From Candidatus Tumulicola sp. (GTDB taxonomy: Bacteria > Vulcanimicrobiota > Vulcanimicrobiia > Eremiobacterales > Eremiobacteraceae): DNA of 57,388 bases. The DNA lies in assembly GCA_035601835.1 (NCBI GenBank), contig DATNNM010000013.1:1-57388 (forward strand). The letters are read 5' to 3'. The position numbers and the translations under genes were made by a program. Positions 43,375 to 52,228 of the stretch are shown one piece after another; position 1 is the stretch's first letter; each line of letters opens with the position of its first letter. The notes beneath the pieces are model-generated. The model saw only the letters and a list, made by a program, of their open reading frames with translations. It was not told where the DNA came from and ran no database searches.

Positions 43375-43389
43375 GAGGATAATGGGGTC
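43375..43389 (-). repeat. Partial copy of tRNA-Ala(GGC) 3' part (att-like, distal)
   Basis: GAGGATAA-T-GGGGTC on the plus strand matches 14 of 15 bases of the tRNA-Ala(GGC) acceptor/T-arm end at 44987-45001, in the same orientation. Such tRNA 3'-end copies are left when an element integrates into a tRNA gene. Confidence 0.6.
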
Positions 43390-43407
43390 CGACCCTACGT
43401 AGCGAAC

Positions 43408-43953
43408 GTGCCAAATGTGACGATGAGCGTTGCGGACTGGATCGGTTTGATCGGTGGAATCGCGGGCCTTCTGGGTGCGATTCTCTCGTTTATCGCCTAC
43501 CGCCGTGATGCAGCACGCCTCCTTATCAAAGTCAGGCGCGACACGCGAATGACGAGCCCTGGGGCTGATGAGAAAGTTCGCAGCACGCTGGCTAAGTACG
43601 GGATGAGCCCCCCGGCGGGTTTGGACTACGGCGACTCCGACACGCCTTGGATACTCGTCGAGGCCGTCAACGTGGGTCGAAGACCGATCAAGCTGGAAAA
43701 GGTGGGACTCGTAACGACCGAAACGCCGCCCTACCGCAACTTTGCGGACTTTCTGCCGCAAGTATTGCACGAAGCACAAAACGTTCAGCAAACCATCGAC
43801 CAGTCAAAGCTCGCGACGACAATCGTTAGAGCGGGCTTCGTCGTGGACGGCGCGGGGCGCAGTCACTATGGCGGGTTCCCGAGCACGTGGGGCGGAGCAG
43901 TGGATCGCCTTCGGGCCACCTTTGGCTTTAAGCCCTTCACGCGCTATCCATGA
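43408..43953 (+). CDS. Unknown protein with N-terminal transmembrane helix
   Basis: 181 residues from GTG 43408 (ATG 43423 is possible). One helix at about 10-30 (DWIGLIGGIAGLLGAILSFIAY) is followed by a soluble domain with WILVEAVNVGRRPIKLEKVGL, a pattern seen in many unclassified proteins of mobile regions. The base composition is visibly less GC-rich than the neighbours. It begins 18 bp inside the att-like repeat, so it was probably acquired. Confidence 0.6.
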   Translation: MPNVTMSVADWIGLIGGIAGLLGAILSFIAYRRDAARLLIKVRRDTRMTSPGADEKVRSTLAKYGMSPPAGLDYGDSDTPWILVEAVNVGRRPIKLEKVGLVTTETPPYRNFADFLPQVLHEAQNVQQTIDQSKLATTIVRAGFVVDGAGRSHYGGFPSTWGGAVDRLRATFGFKPFTRYP

Positions 43954-43963
43954 AACGACTGCT

Positions 43964-44947
43964 TTAAAAGGCCACGCCCACGGGGAACGAGAGTCCGGTG
44001 TTTGCGCCGCTGATCGTAGCAATGGGCGTGGCGTTGCCGCTCGCACCTGCGGCATAGACCGTGACGCTATTGTTGCCGGGGTTTGCGACGTAGATTTTGC
44101 CTGCGGCATCGAGAGCTACGCCTTGGGGGCCATGAAGTCCGGTGTTTGCGCCGCTGATCGTGAACGATGGAAAGACATTGGTAGTGCCGGAAAAACCAGT
44201 AGGGTAAACCGTGATGCTGTCGTTACCTGAATTGGCGACGTAGATGAAGCCGGCTTGGACGGCCACGGCCACGGGGCTACTGAGTCCGGTGTTCCCGCCG
44301 CCGATGGTCGCAGTGGGAAAGACGTTGCCGCTTGCGGCGGGGGCAAAGATCTTGATATTGCTGGGAGCGTTGGCGACGTAGATATTGCCAATGGCATCGA
44401 GGGCCACCCCGACGGGGCCACTGAGTCCGGTGTTTGCGCCGCTGATGGTGGCGCTGGGGGCGGCGTTGACGCTGCCCGTGAAACCGGTCGGGTAAACCGT
44501 AATACTATTGCCGGCGGAATTGGCGACGTAGATGAAGCCGGCTTGGACGGCGACGCCGTAGGGGCGATTGAGCCCCGTGCTCGCGCCGATGTAAGTGGCA
44601 ACCGGAGTGGCGTTGCCGTTTGCACCCGCGGCGAGGACAACGATGCGGTTGCCATCGGAATTGGCGACGTAGAGGAGGCCATTGTTGACTGCCACGCCGG
44701 TAGGCGTAAGGAAATTGGTGGCTGCGCCATTGATGGTGGCGCTAGGCGCGACGTTCCCGGTTGCGCCCGCGGTGTAGCTAGTGACACTGTTGCCGTTGGA
44801 ATTGCCGACGTAGAAGGGTTTGGGTGTCGGATTATTGCCGGGCGACGATGGAGTGCCGGATCCGCTCGTGCATCCGGCGAGCGCTGTCACCCAAAGAGTA
44901 AGCCCCAAGGCACAGCAAAAGCTTCGAAGCTGAGACAAAGGCGGCAT
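43964..44947 (-). CDS. Six-bladed beta-propeller lipoprotein (NHL-like repeats)
   Basis: 327 residues from ATG 44947 with GGGAG upstream. The lipobox is LAGC near residue 26. Six repeats of about 46 residues follow, each opening YVANS..NSITVY and closing GLSxPxGVAVQAGFI, making a full propeller. The repeats are very alike, so they expanded recently or are kept uniform. Such proteins are surface binding proteins with no fixed ligand. It ends the islet next to tRNA-Ala(GGC). Confidence 0.78.
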   Translation of the reverse strand: MPPLSQLRSFCCALGLTLWVTALAGCTSGSGTPSSPGNNPTPKPFYVGNSNGNSVTSYTAGATGNVAPSATINGAATNFLTPTGVAVNNGLLYVANSDGNRIVVLAAGANGNATPVATYIGASTGLNRPYGVAVQAGFIYVANSAGNSITVYPTGFTGSVNAAPSATISGANTGLSGPVGVALDAIGNIYVANAPSNIKIFAPAASGNVFPTATIGGGNTGLSSPVAVAVQAGFIYVANSGNDSITVYPTGFSGTTNVFPSFTISGANTGLHGPQGVALDAAGKIYVANPGNNSVTVYAAGASGNATPIATISGANTGLSFPVGVAF

Positions 44948-44981
44948 GACCACTCCCTTGCAGGTTATAACGAGTTTGTTA

Positions 44982-45057
<76 letters not shown>

Positions 45058-45103
45058 GAGACTTTCGCTATTCACGCACTGGCCGTGGCGCTCCCGCCAC
45101 GCG

Positions 45104-45559
45104 TCACTTGATCGTGGTGGTGCCGCGACCGATGATCGCGTTTGTCCCCGACATTGAAAGCTCGATCGGCCCAGTATAGCCGGCCGGCAGATTGAAGTAC
45201 ATGGTCGCCTGTGCGGTTTGACCCGGATCGAGCGTGTCCGGAGTGCACTTATCTTCAGCCGACGTGTCGGCGGCGATCACCGAGCCGTCGGTGAGTTTCA
45301 CCGTGAACACAGATGAATCGCAGAAAACGGAATCCTTCGCGTTGTTTTGCAAGCTGAAGCCGAGGCGCAGGAGGTTGGGACCTGCGGTGGTCACGCTGAC
45401 GTCGCTGAACTGAAACGCCACCTCGTTGCGAAACGGCATGGGCGCCTGAGAGGCCTGCGCGGCGCCGCCGCTGGCTGTGTCTTTCTTCGCGCATCCGTCC
45501 GCCTCGGCCACAATGCTGAGCAGGAGCGCAATGGCAACGAGCGACCCTCTGGTATGCAT
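45104..45559 (-). CDS. Probable lipoprotein of unknown function
   Basis: 151 residues from ATG 45559 (GGGAG upstream). The N-terminus RGSLVAIALLLSIVAEADGC looks like a signal peptide ending at a Cys, but the lipobox (ADGC) is imperfect. The mature part is one beta-sandwich (VTTAGPNLLRLGFSLQNNAK, FTVKLTDGS, ATMYFNLPAG) like DUF4352-type domains. Function unknown; divergent from the APC permease. Confidence 0.7.
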   Translation of the reverse strand: MHTRGSLVAIALLLSIVAEADGCAKKDTASGGAAQASQAPMPFRNEVAFQFSDVSVTTAGPNLLRLGFSLQNNAKDSVFCDSSVFTVKLTDGSVIAADTSAEDKCTPDTLDPGQTAQATMYFNLPAGYTGPIELSMSGTNAIIGRGTTTIK

Positions 45560-45712
45560 GAGTTGTTCTCCCTGCGGCACTTTCGTTCGAGCGCACCAAG
45601 CGATTTCCTCGGCGGACGCTGGTCTGGCATGCGACGCGGGAAAACCCCGTGAGCGCGCGAATGCCGGGAAAACTCATGCAGGCGCCGATGGAATCCCGCT
45701 CGCGGAGGCTGC

Positions 45713-47281
45713 GTGGCTAAGAGCCAAGCGGATCTCCGTCGTGCGGTCACGACGTGGGGATCGTATTCGTGGGGATACGCGGATATCGGCGCCGACATCT
45801 ATGTGGCGCTTGGTGCCGTCGTCGGCGTCGCCGCCGGGGCGTCGAACATCGTGTTCGCGTTCGCCGGCATCGTCTACGTCTGCATCGGCTTGGCGTACAC
45901 GGAGCTCGCAGCGGCGTACCCCATCGCCGGCGGCGGCTGTTTCTTCGTCACCCGCGCCCTCGGGGACCTGATGGGTTTCATCGCAGGCTGGGCGGTGCTG
46001 CTCGACTTCACCATCGACATCAGCCTCTTCGCATGGTTCACGATCGGGTATGTCAGCTCGCCGAAGTTGATCCCGTGGCTGGCCGAACCGGCCCACCACA
46101 ACTGGTACTTCGCCTGCGTCGTCGCCGTGGCCGCGTTCCTCACGTGGCTCAACGTCAGCGGCGTCCGGCACTCGTCGCGCGTGAACGAGCTCGTGGCCGC
46201 CGTCGATATCTGCGCCGAAACATTCATCCTGGCATGCGGGTTCGTGCTGGCCTGGCATCCGCAAGTGCTAATCCATACGATGCAGATGAACTGGCCGTCG
46301 ACCGACGATTTGCTCAAAGGTGTTTCCTTCGCGATCGTGTCGTTCGTCGGGCTCGAGAGCATCTCACAGGCGGCCGAAGAGACGCAGCGGCCGTCGAGGA
46401 TCATGCCGAGGACGTCCGTCGCCCTCATCCTCACGATCTTGATTTTTGCGTTGTCATACTCCAATCTGGTGCTGGGCCTCCCCGGCGTGACGGATGAGCA
46501 CGGCACGACAACGCCGCTCTTCGCGGTCCTCGGTAACACGCAGAACAACGACAAGGCGATCGCGGTTCTCGCCGCCACCCTGCCGTACGTCGGCTCGGTG
46601 TTGGCCTACTTCGTACCCATGATCGGCGCACTGCTGCTGATGATTTCCAGCAATTCTGGAGTCTACGGCGCGTCGCGGATCGCGTATTCGATGGGCAAGC
46701 ATGAACTGCTCCCCGCATGGTTTCAGAAGGTCAATCGCAACACGCGTACGCCCGTGCTGACGATCCTCGTCTTCTCGGGAGTGGCATTCATCGAACTCAT
46801 CGCTGCGTACTTGCAGGGCGACCGGGCGATCAGCTTCCTGCTCGATCTGTACGCATTCGGTGCGGCGCTCTCGTACACGCTCGTCTTCGTCGCGCTCATG
46901 ACGCTGCGATTCACCGACACAGCGGCGCCGCGTCCCTTCCGCATGCCGCTCAACGTCAAGATGACGATCGGCGGGCGCCATGGCGACGTATCGCTCTTGT
47001 CGGTCGTTGGGCTGCTCGGCATCTTTTCGATTTTGATCTTCACGCTGCTGACGCACCCGGTGGGACGAATCGCCGGTCCGACCTGGGTGCTTTTCGGAAT
47101 CATCTTCTTTGCGATCTGGCGCTCCCGGACGAGACGGCCCGTCTTGGGCAGCGTGCCGCGTAACTGGCAGACGTTGCATCAAGATACCCTTGCGAGCGCC
47201 GGCGAACTGGAGATGCTCGACGAGTATCGGGCGGCGCTCGCCAAACAGAAAAAGCAGGCGGCCACGCCTGCGGAGATGTAA
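45713..47281 (+). CDS. APC-superfamily amino acid permease
   Basis: 522 residues with 12 or more transmembrane helices. The N-terminal APC signature is GYADIGADIYVALGAVVG; other landmarks are YTELAAAYPIAGG, GLESISQAAEETQRPSR and SSNSGVYGASRIAYSMGKHELLP. It is an amino-acid or amine importer in the inner membrane. GTG start with GGAGG upstream. The succinate-semialdehyde dehydrogenase gene starts 11 bp after its stop, so GABA or a related amine is a plausible substrate, by context only. Confidence 0.88.
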   Translation: MAKSQADLRRAVTTWGSYSWGYADIGADIYVALGAVVGVAAGASNIVFAFAGIVYVCIGLAYTELAAAYPIAGGGCFFVTRALGDLMGFIAGWAVLLDFTIDISLFAWFTIGYVSSPKLIPWLAEPAHHNWYFACVVAVAAFLTWLNVSGVRHSSRVNELVAAVDICAETFILACGFVLAWHPQVLIHTMQMNWPSTDDLLKGVSFAIVSFVGLESISQAAEETQRPSRIMPRTSVALILTILIFALSYSNLVLGLPGVTDEHGTTTPLFAVLGNTQNNDKAIAVLAATLPYVGSVLAYFVPMIGALLLMISSNSGVYGASRIAYSMGKHELLPAWFQKVNRNTRTPVLTILVFSGVAFIELIAAYLQGDRAISFLLDLYAFGAALSYTLVFVALMTLRFTDTAAPRPFRMPLNVKMTIGGRHGDVSLLSVVGLLGIFSILIFTLLTHPVGRIAGPTWVLFGIIFFAIWRSRTRRPVLGSVPRNWQTLHQDTLASAGELEMLDEYRAALAKQKKQAATPAEM

Positions 47282-47292
47282 AAGCGCCGGCC

Positions 47293-48666
47293 ATGCCCAT
47301 CGCAAGCGTCAACCCGGCAACGGGGCAGGTCCTCAAGACCTTCGATGCGCTCACGCCGGCGCAGCTCGATGAGAAACTGAACCGGGCGCGCGCTGCCTTC
47401 GGGGCACATCGAACGACCTCGCACGCCCAACGCAGCGCGTGGCTCGCGCGCGCAGGCCAGCTCCTCGACGACGGCAAGCGCCGCTACGGTGAGCTGCTCA
47501 CTACCGAGATGGGCAAGACGCTGAAGCAGGCGATCGCGGAGGTCGAGAAGTGCGCGTGGGCGTGTCGTTATTACGCGGAGAACGCCGAACGCTTCCTCGC
47601 GGATGAAGCCGTTGCGACCGACGCCGCGCGCAGTTTCGTGCGCTACCAGCCGCTCGGCGTGGTGCTTGCGATCATGCCCTGGAACTTCCCGTTTTGGCAG
47701 GTCTTCCGATTTGCCGCGCCGGCGCTTGCGGCGGGCAATGTCGGTCTGCTCAAACATGCGTCGAATGTGCCCCAAGCCGCCCTCGCGATCGAAGACGTCC
47801 TGCGCCAGGCCGGATTTGCCGAGGGCTGTTTCCAGACGCTGCTGATCGGTTCGGACGCGGTGGAAAACGTGATCGCGGACGAACGCGTGAGCGCGGTGAC
47901 GCTGACCGGCAGCAATGCCGCCGGCAGCAGCGTGGCAGCCGCGGCTGGCAAGCATGTGAAGAAGAGCGTGCTCGAGCTCGGCGGCAGCGATCCGTTCGTC
48001 GTGTTGGCCAGCGCCGATCTCGACGCGGCGGTGGCGACCGCAGTCAGCGCGCGCACCATCAACAACGGTCAATCGTGCATCGCAGCAAAGCGTTTCATCA
48101 TCCAAGAGAGCATCGCCGATGAGTTCGAGCGCCGCTTCGTCGAGCGTTTCAAGAAACTACGCGTCGGCGATCCCATGGACGAGGCGACCGACATCGGACC
48201 GCTCGTGAACCAAGCCGCAGTGGAGACGCTCGAGAGACAGGTCGCGGCGTTCGTCAAAGCGGGCGGCCGAGTGCTGACGGGCGGCAAGCGCATAGCTCGC
48301 GCCGGATTCTTCTACGAAGCCACGATCATCGGGAACACGCCTCGCGATCGCACGCTCGAAGGTGAAGAGATTTTTGGGCCCGTCGCGCTCGTGTTCCGCG
48401 CGCGCGATCTCGCCGACGCCGTCGCCATCGCCAATGAAACGCCATTCGGCCTGGGTGCCAGCGCTTGGACGCGCGACAAGGCGGAAGAAGAGCGACTCAT
48501 CAGCGGCATCGATGCGGGCTCGGTGTTCATCAATGGCATGGTCAAGTCGGACCCGCGCCTGCCGTTCGGCGGCGTGAAAGCGTCTGGCTACGGAAGAGAA
48601 CTTGGCGTTCTTGGGATTCGCGAATTCGTCAACGCGAAGGCGGTCTGGATCGGCCCCGCCACCTAA
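47293..48666 (+). CDS. Succinate-semialdehyde dehydrogenase (NAD(P)+), Sad/GabD type
   Basis: 457 residues in the aldehyde dehydrogenase superfamily. General base E228 is in LELGGSDPFVVL and nucleophile C262 in NNGQSCIAAKRF. Other motifs are MPWNFPFWQVFR and LPFGGVKASGYGRELG. The LGGSDPF form and short length match YneI/Sad-type enzymes, which oxidise succinate semialdehyde to succinate. No GABA transaminase is nearby. The product could feed the succinate dehydrogenase encoded elsewhere in this window. Confidence 0.88.
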   Translation: MPIASVNPATGQVLKTFDALTPAQLDEKLNRARAAFGAHRTTSHAQRSAWLARAGQLLDDGKRRYGELLTTEMGKTLKQAIAEVEKCAWACRYYAENAERFLADEAVATDAARSFVRYQPLGVVLAIMPWNFPFWQVFRFAAPALAAGNVGLLKHASNVPQAALAIEDVLRQAGFAEGCFQTLLIGSDAVENVIADERVSAVTLTGSNAAGSSVAAAAGKHVKKSVLELGGSDPFVVLASADLDAAVATAVSARTINNGQSCIAAKRFIIQESIADEFERRFVERFKKLRVGDPMDEATDIGPLVNQAAVETLERQVAAFVKAGGRVLTGGKRIARAGFFYEATIIGNTPRDRTLEGEEIFGPVALVFRARDLADAVAIANETPFGLGASAWTRDKAEEERLISGIDAGSVFINGMVKSDPRLPFGGVKASGYGRELGVLGIREFVNAKAVWIGPAT

Positions 48667-48681
48667 ACCGAAGCGAAAAAC

Positions 48682-48706
48682 GTAGCGTTCCGAGCGAAGC
48701 TCGGAA
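48682..48706 (+). repeat. GTAG-footed palindrome, family B, copy at tRNA-Ala(TGC)
   Basis: GTAGCG foot, then TTCCGAGC-GAA-GCTCGGAA. It ends 2 bp from the tRNA-Ala(TGC) 3' end and 13 bp after the dehydrogenase stop. The same stem lies inside dnaE and at 49006. Confidence 0.8.
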
Positions 48707-48708
48707 TG

Positions 48709-48781
48709 TGGAGGATAGCGGATTCGAACCGCTGACCTCATGCTTGCAAAGCACGCGCTCTACCAACTGAGCTAATCCCCC
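48709..48781 (-). tRNA. tRNA-Ala (TGC)
   Basis: 73 nt. Acceptor GGGGGAT / ATCCTCC; anticodon stem CGTGC / GCATG with loop TTTGCAA, anticodon TGC; T arm AGCGG-TTCGAAT-CCGCT. CCA is not encoded (A then CAT). It is divergent from tRNA-Ile; the 105 bp between them must hold both promoters. An 11-bp direct repeat GTTTCGACGCG sits at both ends of that gap. Confidence 0.95.
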
Positions 48782-48886
48782 AAGCTGTTCGAAGTTTCGA
48801 CGCGCGTAGGAGTTTTCTCCCGTTCGGCGCTCCTCGCGCAACGGCAGGGCGCGCACACGGAGCGCAGAATGAAAGTGTTTCGACGC

Positions 48887-48963
48887 GGGCGATTAGCTCA
48901 GGTGGTTAGAGCGCATCCCTGATAAGGATGAGGTCCGAGGTTCGAGTCCTCGATCGCCCACCA
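48887..48963 (+). tRNA. tRNA-Ile (GAT), CCA encoded
   Basis: Acceptor GGGCGAT / ATCGCCC; anticodon stem CATCC / GGATG with loop CTGATAA, anticodon GAT; T arm CGAGG-TTCGAGT-CCTCG. CCA is encoded at 48961-48963. Four different hairpins follow within 160 bp. Confidence 0.95.
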
Positions 48964-48969
48964 ACGCTA

Positions 48970-48994
48970 CACGGACCTAAAGGTCCGTGGCTAC
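48970..48994 (-). repeat. GTAG-footed palindrome, family C
   Basis: On the minus strand a GTAGC foot is followed by CACGGACCT-TT-AGGTCCGTG, with the CTTTAG-like centre of family A but a different stem. It lies 7 bp after tRNA-Ile. Confidence 0.75.
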
Positions 48995-49005
48995 AGTTTA
49001 GGACG

Positions 49006-49029
49006 TCCGAGCTTCGCTCGGAACGCTAC
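49006..49029 (-). repeat. GTAG-footed palindrome, family B, second intergenic copy
   Basis: On the minus strand GTAGCG then TTCCGAGCGAAGCTCGGA, the same as 48682-48705 in the opposite orientation. Confidence 0.8.
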
Positions 49030-49051
49030 ATTTCTTAGCGAGAACGCGGCG

Positions 49052-49077
49052 CGGCCATGGCTTTTAGACCATGGCCG
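49052..49077. repeat. Palindrome, family D
   Basis: CGGCCATGG / CCATGGCCG around CTTTTAGA. On the minus strand the foot is GCAAC. It resembles the others in size and in the TTTAG-like loop. Confidence 0.65.
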
Positions 49078-49099
49078 TTGCAGGGGGACGACGGTACTT

Positions 49100-49123
49100 C
49101 CGGGGCTAAAGCCCCGGCACTAC
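49100..49123 (-). repeat. REP-like palindrome, family A, copy 6
   Basis: Identical 24 bp, reverse orientation, 16 bp downstream of the small gene at 49140-49433. Confidence 0.85.
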
Positions 49124-49139
49124 AATTCCGGCATTCAAA

Positions 49140-49433
49140 TTACTGGCCGCGGATGAGACCGATCCACTCCTTCGTGATCTTGTCGTCGATCTTGCGATCG
49201 GTCATGTCGAGATCTTCAAGCAAACTGCGCTCGCGCATGCGCTCGGAGCGCTCTTGAATCGCCTCGTTGAACACCTCGCTGCGGTCATCCATGACCGCCT
49301 GATGTTGCAGTTGACGGGCTTGCAGCATGAGCTGGTGCGCTTCATCCATGGCCAGCATGGTGCTTTGGGCAGCATCGACGCCCTTTTGGGTGATCAAAGA
49401 AAGGGCGGTGCCCGCGAGCGGTATCCAAGCCAT
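49140..49433 (-). CDS. Small helical protein of unknown function, flanked by repeats
   Basis: 97 residues. After a short hydrophobic N-terminus ([18 protein letters not shown]) it is entirely helical and charged ([39 protein letters not shown]). No family is recognised. ATG 49433 has AGGAG at the right distance, directly next to a family A palindrome; another copy in the same direction lies downstream. The gene is thus a repeat-gene-repeat unit, possibly moved as a block. Confidence 0.65.
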   Translation of the reverse strand: MAWIPLAGTALSLITQKGVDAAQSTMLAMDEAHQLMLQARQLQHQAVMDDRSEVFNEAIQERSERMRERSLLEDLDMTDRKIDDKITKEWIGLIRGQ

Positions 49434-49447
49434 CGGAGGTCTCCTAT

Positions 49448-49471
49448 CCGGGGCTAAAGCCCCGGCACTAC
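49448..49471 (-). repeat. REP-like palindrome, family A, copy 7
   Basis: Identical 24 bp, reverse orientation. Its inner end abuts the AGGAG of the gene at 49140-49433. Confidence 0.85.
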
Positions 49472-49531
49472 ATGGATTTGCGCATTACATCACGCGCGGC
49501 GTGGCGCCGTCTAGGCCCCTCTTGCCAACTG

Positions 49532-49540
49532 TGCTATACT
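49532..49540 (+). promoter_or_regulatory. Extended -10 promoter of rpmE
   Basis: TGC-TATACT, nearly the same as the rnpB box, about 80 bp before the rpmE start. No -35 box is seen at the usual distance. It probably drives rpmE and perhaps prfA-prmC-hemF. Confidence 0.6.
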
Positions 49541-49620
49541 ATCGCTTGGCGCACGTGGCCGGATGCGGGACAAAATTGTCGCCGATGCACCGGCCGGGCA
49601 GCGCCGCAGAGAGGATACTA

Positions 49621-50247
49621 GTGAAAGAGAAGATCCACCCCAAGTGGTTTACAGCCACGGTGGTTTGCGCGTGCGGCAACACGTTCACCACAGGCTCAAC
49701 CGTCGAGAAGCTCCACGTCGAGATCTGTTCGGCGTGCCACCCGTTCTTCACGGGCAAGCAAAAATTTGTCGATACCGAGGGCCGCGTCGAGAAGTTCATG
49801 ACCAAGTACGGCACGGTCGAGAGCCAAAAGACGAAGAAGACCAGAGCTGCCGAGGAAGCCAAAGTCAAAAAGGCGGCGCAGGACGCCGCCGAAGCAGAGG
49901 CCGGCAAAGCGGTAGCCGTCGCTGCAGCTCAGGAAACCGCGCGCAAGGCCGCGGCCGAGAAGGCGGCGCAGACGCGCTCCGAAGCCGTCGAAGCCATAGA
50001 AGAGGCGGTCGATGCCGTCGCCACCGCTGAGGCCGTCGTCGAAGAGGCGGTCGAGGAGGCCGAATCCGCAGAAGCTGCAGCGCCAAAAGCAAAGGCGAAG
50101 AAATCAGTCAAGGCCACGAGCGCGAAAGCAGCGGCGCCGAAGAAAGCAGCGGCGCCGAAGAAGCCCAAGGCTGTGGCCAAGAAGACCGCGGCCGAGCCCA
50201 AAGCGAAGAAGGTCGCGGCGAAGACGAAATCGCCGAAGTCGAAATAA
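49621..50247 (+). CDS. rpmE: Ribosomal protein bL31 with long histone-H1-like C-terminal tail
   Basis: 208 residues from GTG 49621 with GAGGA upstream; the open frame to 49327 is not conserved. Residues 1-66 are a zinc-type bL31 ([19 protein letters not shown]16, C18, C36, C39, [20 protein letters not shown]). The normal protein ends near residue 70. Here about 140 residues follow: an Ala/Glu-rich helical stretch ([15 protein letters not shown]), then a basic Ala-Lys-Pro tail ([19 protein letters not shown]) like histone H1. bL31 bridges the two ribosomal subunits; the tail may bind RNA or DNA. prfA follows. Confidence 0.9.
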   Translation: MKEKIHPKWFTATVVCACGNTFTTGSTVEKLHVEICSACHPFFTGKQKFVDTEGRVEKFMTKYGTVESQKTKKTRAAEEAKVKKAAQDAAEAEAGKAVAVAAAQETARKAAAEKAAQTRSEAVEAIEEAVDAVATAEAVVEEAVEEAESAEAAAPKAKAKKSVKATSAKAAAPKKAAAPKKPKAVAKKTAAEPKAKKVAAKTKSPKSK

Positions 50248-50295
50248 ACTTCGCGCGATCATCGCAGCCGCGGCTAACCCGCGGCACGTATTGAC

Positions 50296-51384
50296 ATGGA
50301 CCAAACACGAACACTCGATGCTCGCTTACGAGCGATCGAAGCGCGTTTCGAGGAAATCGAAAGCAAAGTCGCCGCGCTCGGCAGCGCCTTTGACGCGGAC
50401 GAGTATCGGCGCCTCTCCAAGGAGCGCGCCGCGCTCGAGCCGATCGTCAACGCGCGGCGCGAGCAGCTGCGCCTTGGCGCCCAGCTCACTGAAACCGAAG
50501 CGATGACCCGCGACAGCGATCAGGCGATCGCCGATATGGCGCGCGCCGAGGTAGCCTCCCTGCGCGATCAGGTCGCCTCGAACGAAACGCTGCTGCGCGC
50601 GCTGCTGGTGCCAAAAGATCCAAACGACGATAAGGACATCTTTGTCGAGATCCGCGCCGGCACCGGCGGCGACGAAGCAAGCCTGTTCGGCGGCGATCTG
50701 CTGCGCATGTACCTCAAATTCGCGGAGGCGCATCGCTTGCGCACGGAGATCGTGAGTTCGAGCGAGAGCGGAGCCGGCGGTTATAAGGAAGTCATCTTCG
50801 CGGCGCGCGGCAAGGGCGCGTATCGGCTCTTCAAACACGAAAGCGGCGTGCACCGGGTGCAACGCGTGCCGGCCACTGAGGCGAGCGGCAGGATCCACAC
50901 GTCGACCGCGACGGTGGCGGTGTTGCCCGACGCCGAGAGCGTGGAGATCGAGATCAACCCGGCTGATCTGCAGATCGATACCTATCGCGCGCAAGGCGCC
51001 GGCGGCCAGCACGTCAACAAGACTGAATCGGCGGTGCGCATCACGCACAAGCCGAGCGGCGTGGTCGTCTCCTGCCAAGAGGAGCGCTCGCAGCTGCAAA
51101 ACCGGGAACGGGCGCTCCAACTGCTGCGCGCGCACCTGTATGAGAAGCAGCTGCGCGAGCAGGAAGCGGCGACTGCGAGTGCGCGCCGTTCGCAAGTCGG
51201 GACCGGCGACCGCAGCGAGAAGATCAGAACGTATAATTTTCCGCAGGACCGTTTGACCGATCACCGCATCGGACTCTCGACCGGCAATCTCAAAGCCATC
51301 CTCTCAGGCGACCTCGATAATGTGGTAGAGGCGCTGCTCGCCGAAGAGGAGCGCAAGCGTCTGGCCGGCGATGCCGTCGCTTGA
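50296..51384 (+). CDS. prfA: Peptide chain release factor 1
   Basis: 362 residues. The GGQ motif is in [18 protein letters not shown] near residue 237; the stop-codon-recognition region has the RF1-type spacing ahead of it ([14 protein letters not shown]). It releases peptides at UAA and UAG. ATG 50296 has no clear ribosome site. It overlaps prmC by 14 bp. Confidence 0.96.
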   Translation: MDQTRTLDARLRAIEARFEEIESKVAALGSAFDADEYRRLSKERAALEPIVNARREQLRLGAQLTETEAMTRDSDQAIADMARAEVASLRDQVASNETLLRALLVPKDPNDDKDIFVEIRAGTGGDEASLFGGDLLRMYLKFAEAHRLRTEIVSSSESGAGGYKEVIFAARGKGAYRLFKHESGVHRVQRVPATEASGRIHTSTATVAVLPDAESVEIEINPADLQIDTYRAQGAGGQHVNKTESAVRITHKPSGVVVSCQEERSQLQNRERALQLLRAHLYEKQLREQEAATASARRSQVGTGDRSEKIRTYNFPQDRLTDHRIGLSTGNLKAILSGDLDNVVEALLAEEERKRLAGDAVA

Positions 51385-52228
51385 TGCCGTCACGATCGCC
51401 GGCGCCATGGAGGCGTGCCGCCGGCGATTGCTCGGAGTTTCGGATACGCCGGCGCTGGATGCCCGTGTGCTGGCGAGTCACGTCATCGGACTCGATGCTT
51501 CAGCGCTTATCGCCTATGGCGACAGCCGGCTGGACGGACGCCGGCGCGATGCGCTCATGGCCCTAGCCGAACGCCGCGCGCGCGGCGAGCCGATCGCCTA
51601 CATCGTCGGCTCGAAAGAGTTCTGCGGACTCAAAATCGCGGTGAACCGAAAGGCGCTGGTGCCGCGTCCAGAAACCGAAGAACTCGTGATGGCCGTCGTG
51701 GCTGATTGGCCGGGCAGATCCGCCGAGATCGTCGACGTCGGCACGGGCAGCGGAGCCGTGGCCTGCGCCCTGGCGTACCACCTGAGCGACGCGCGCGTGA
51801 CCGCCACGGATTCGAGCGCCGACGCGCTCGACGTCGCGCGCCAGAACGTCGATCAGCTCGGCCTCGAGGATCGCGTCTCGTTGGTGCTCGGCGATCTCTT
51901 CGACGCCGTCGCGCCGGATCAGCGGTTTGACGCGATCGTCGCAAATCTACCCTACGTGCGCGAAGCTGATCCCGAGCTTCATGAGGATGTCCGGGCGTTC
52001 GAGCCGCATCAAGCGCTCTTCGCAGGCGCCGACGGCTTGGACGTCTACCGCCGTTTGTTCGCCGCGGCGCCCCGGCATCTCGCGCCCGGCGGCAGGGTCT
52101 ATTGCGAATGCGGACCCTCGACTGCGGACGGGCTGCTGAAGATCGCCCGCCGTGCTTTTCCGGCGGCGCAGGTCGAACTGCGCCCCGACGCAAGCGGCCG
52201 AGCCCGCATGGTCATCGCCGGCACGTGA
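51371..52228 (+). CDS. prmC: Release factor glutamine methyltransferase
   Basis: 285 residues. An N-terminal helical domain binds the release factor; the SAM-binding motif is [15 protein letters not shown], and the catalytic motif is NLPY (VANLPYVRE) instead of the usual NPPY. It methylates the Gln of GGQ in RF1, the neighbour gene. The start overlaps prfA. The GTG of hemF overlaps its TGA. Confidence 0.92.
   Translation: MPSLDAVTIAGAMEACRRRLLGVSDTPALDARVLASHVIGLDASALIAYGDSRLDGRRRDALMALAERRARGEPIAYIVGSKEFCGLKIAVNRKALVPRPETEELVMAVVADWPGRSAEIVDVGTGSGAVACALAYHLSDARVTATDSSADALDVARQNVDQLGLEDRVSLVLGDLFDAVAPDQRFDAIVANLPYVREADPELHEDVRAFEPHQALFAGADGLDVYRRLFAAAPRHLAPGGRVYCECGPSTADGLLKIARRAFPAAQVELRPDASGRARMVIAGT

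Noticed and set aside
44181-44190. GTAGTGCCGG inside the propeller gene, like the start of a family A repeat
   Set aside because: Only ten bases match, there is no stem-loop, and the sequence is explained by the conserved propeller repeat.
51900-51970. NLPY instead of NPPY in PrmC as a sign of lost activity
   Set aside because: The Asn and Tyr that matter are kept and the SAM motif is intact; the change is within family variation.
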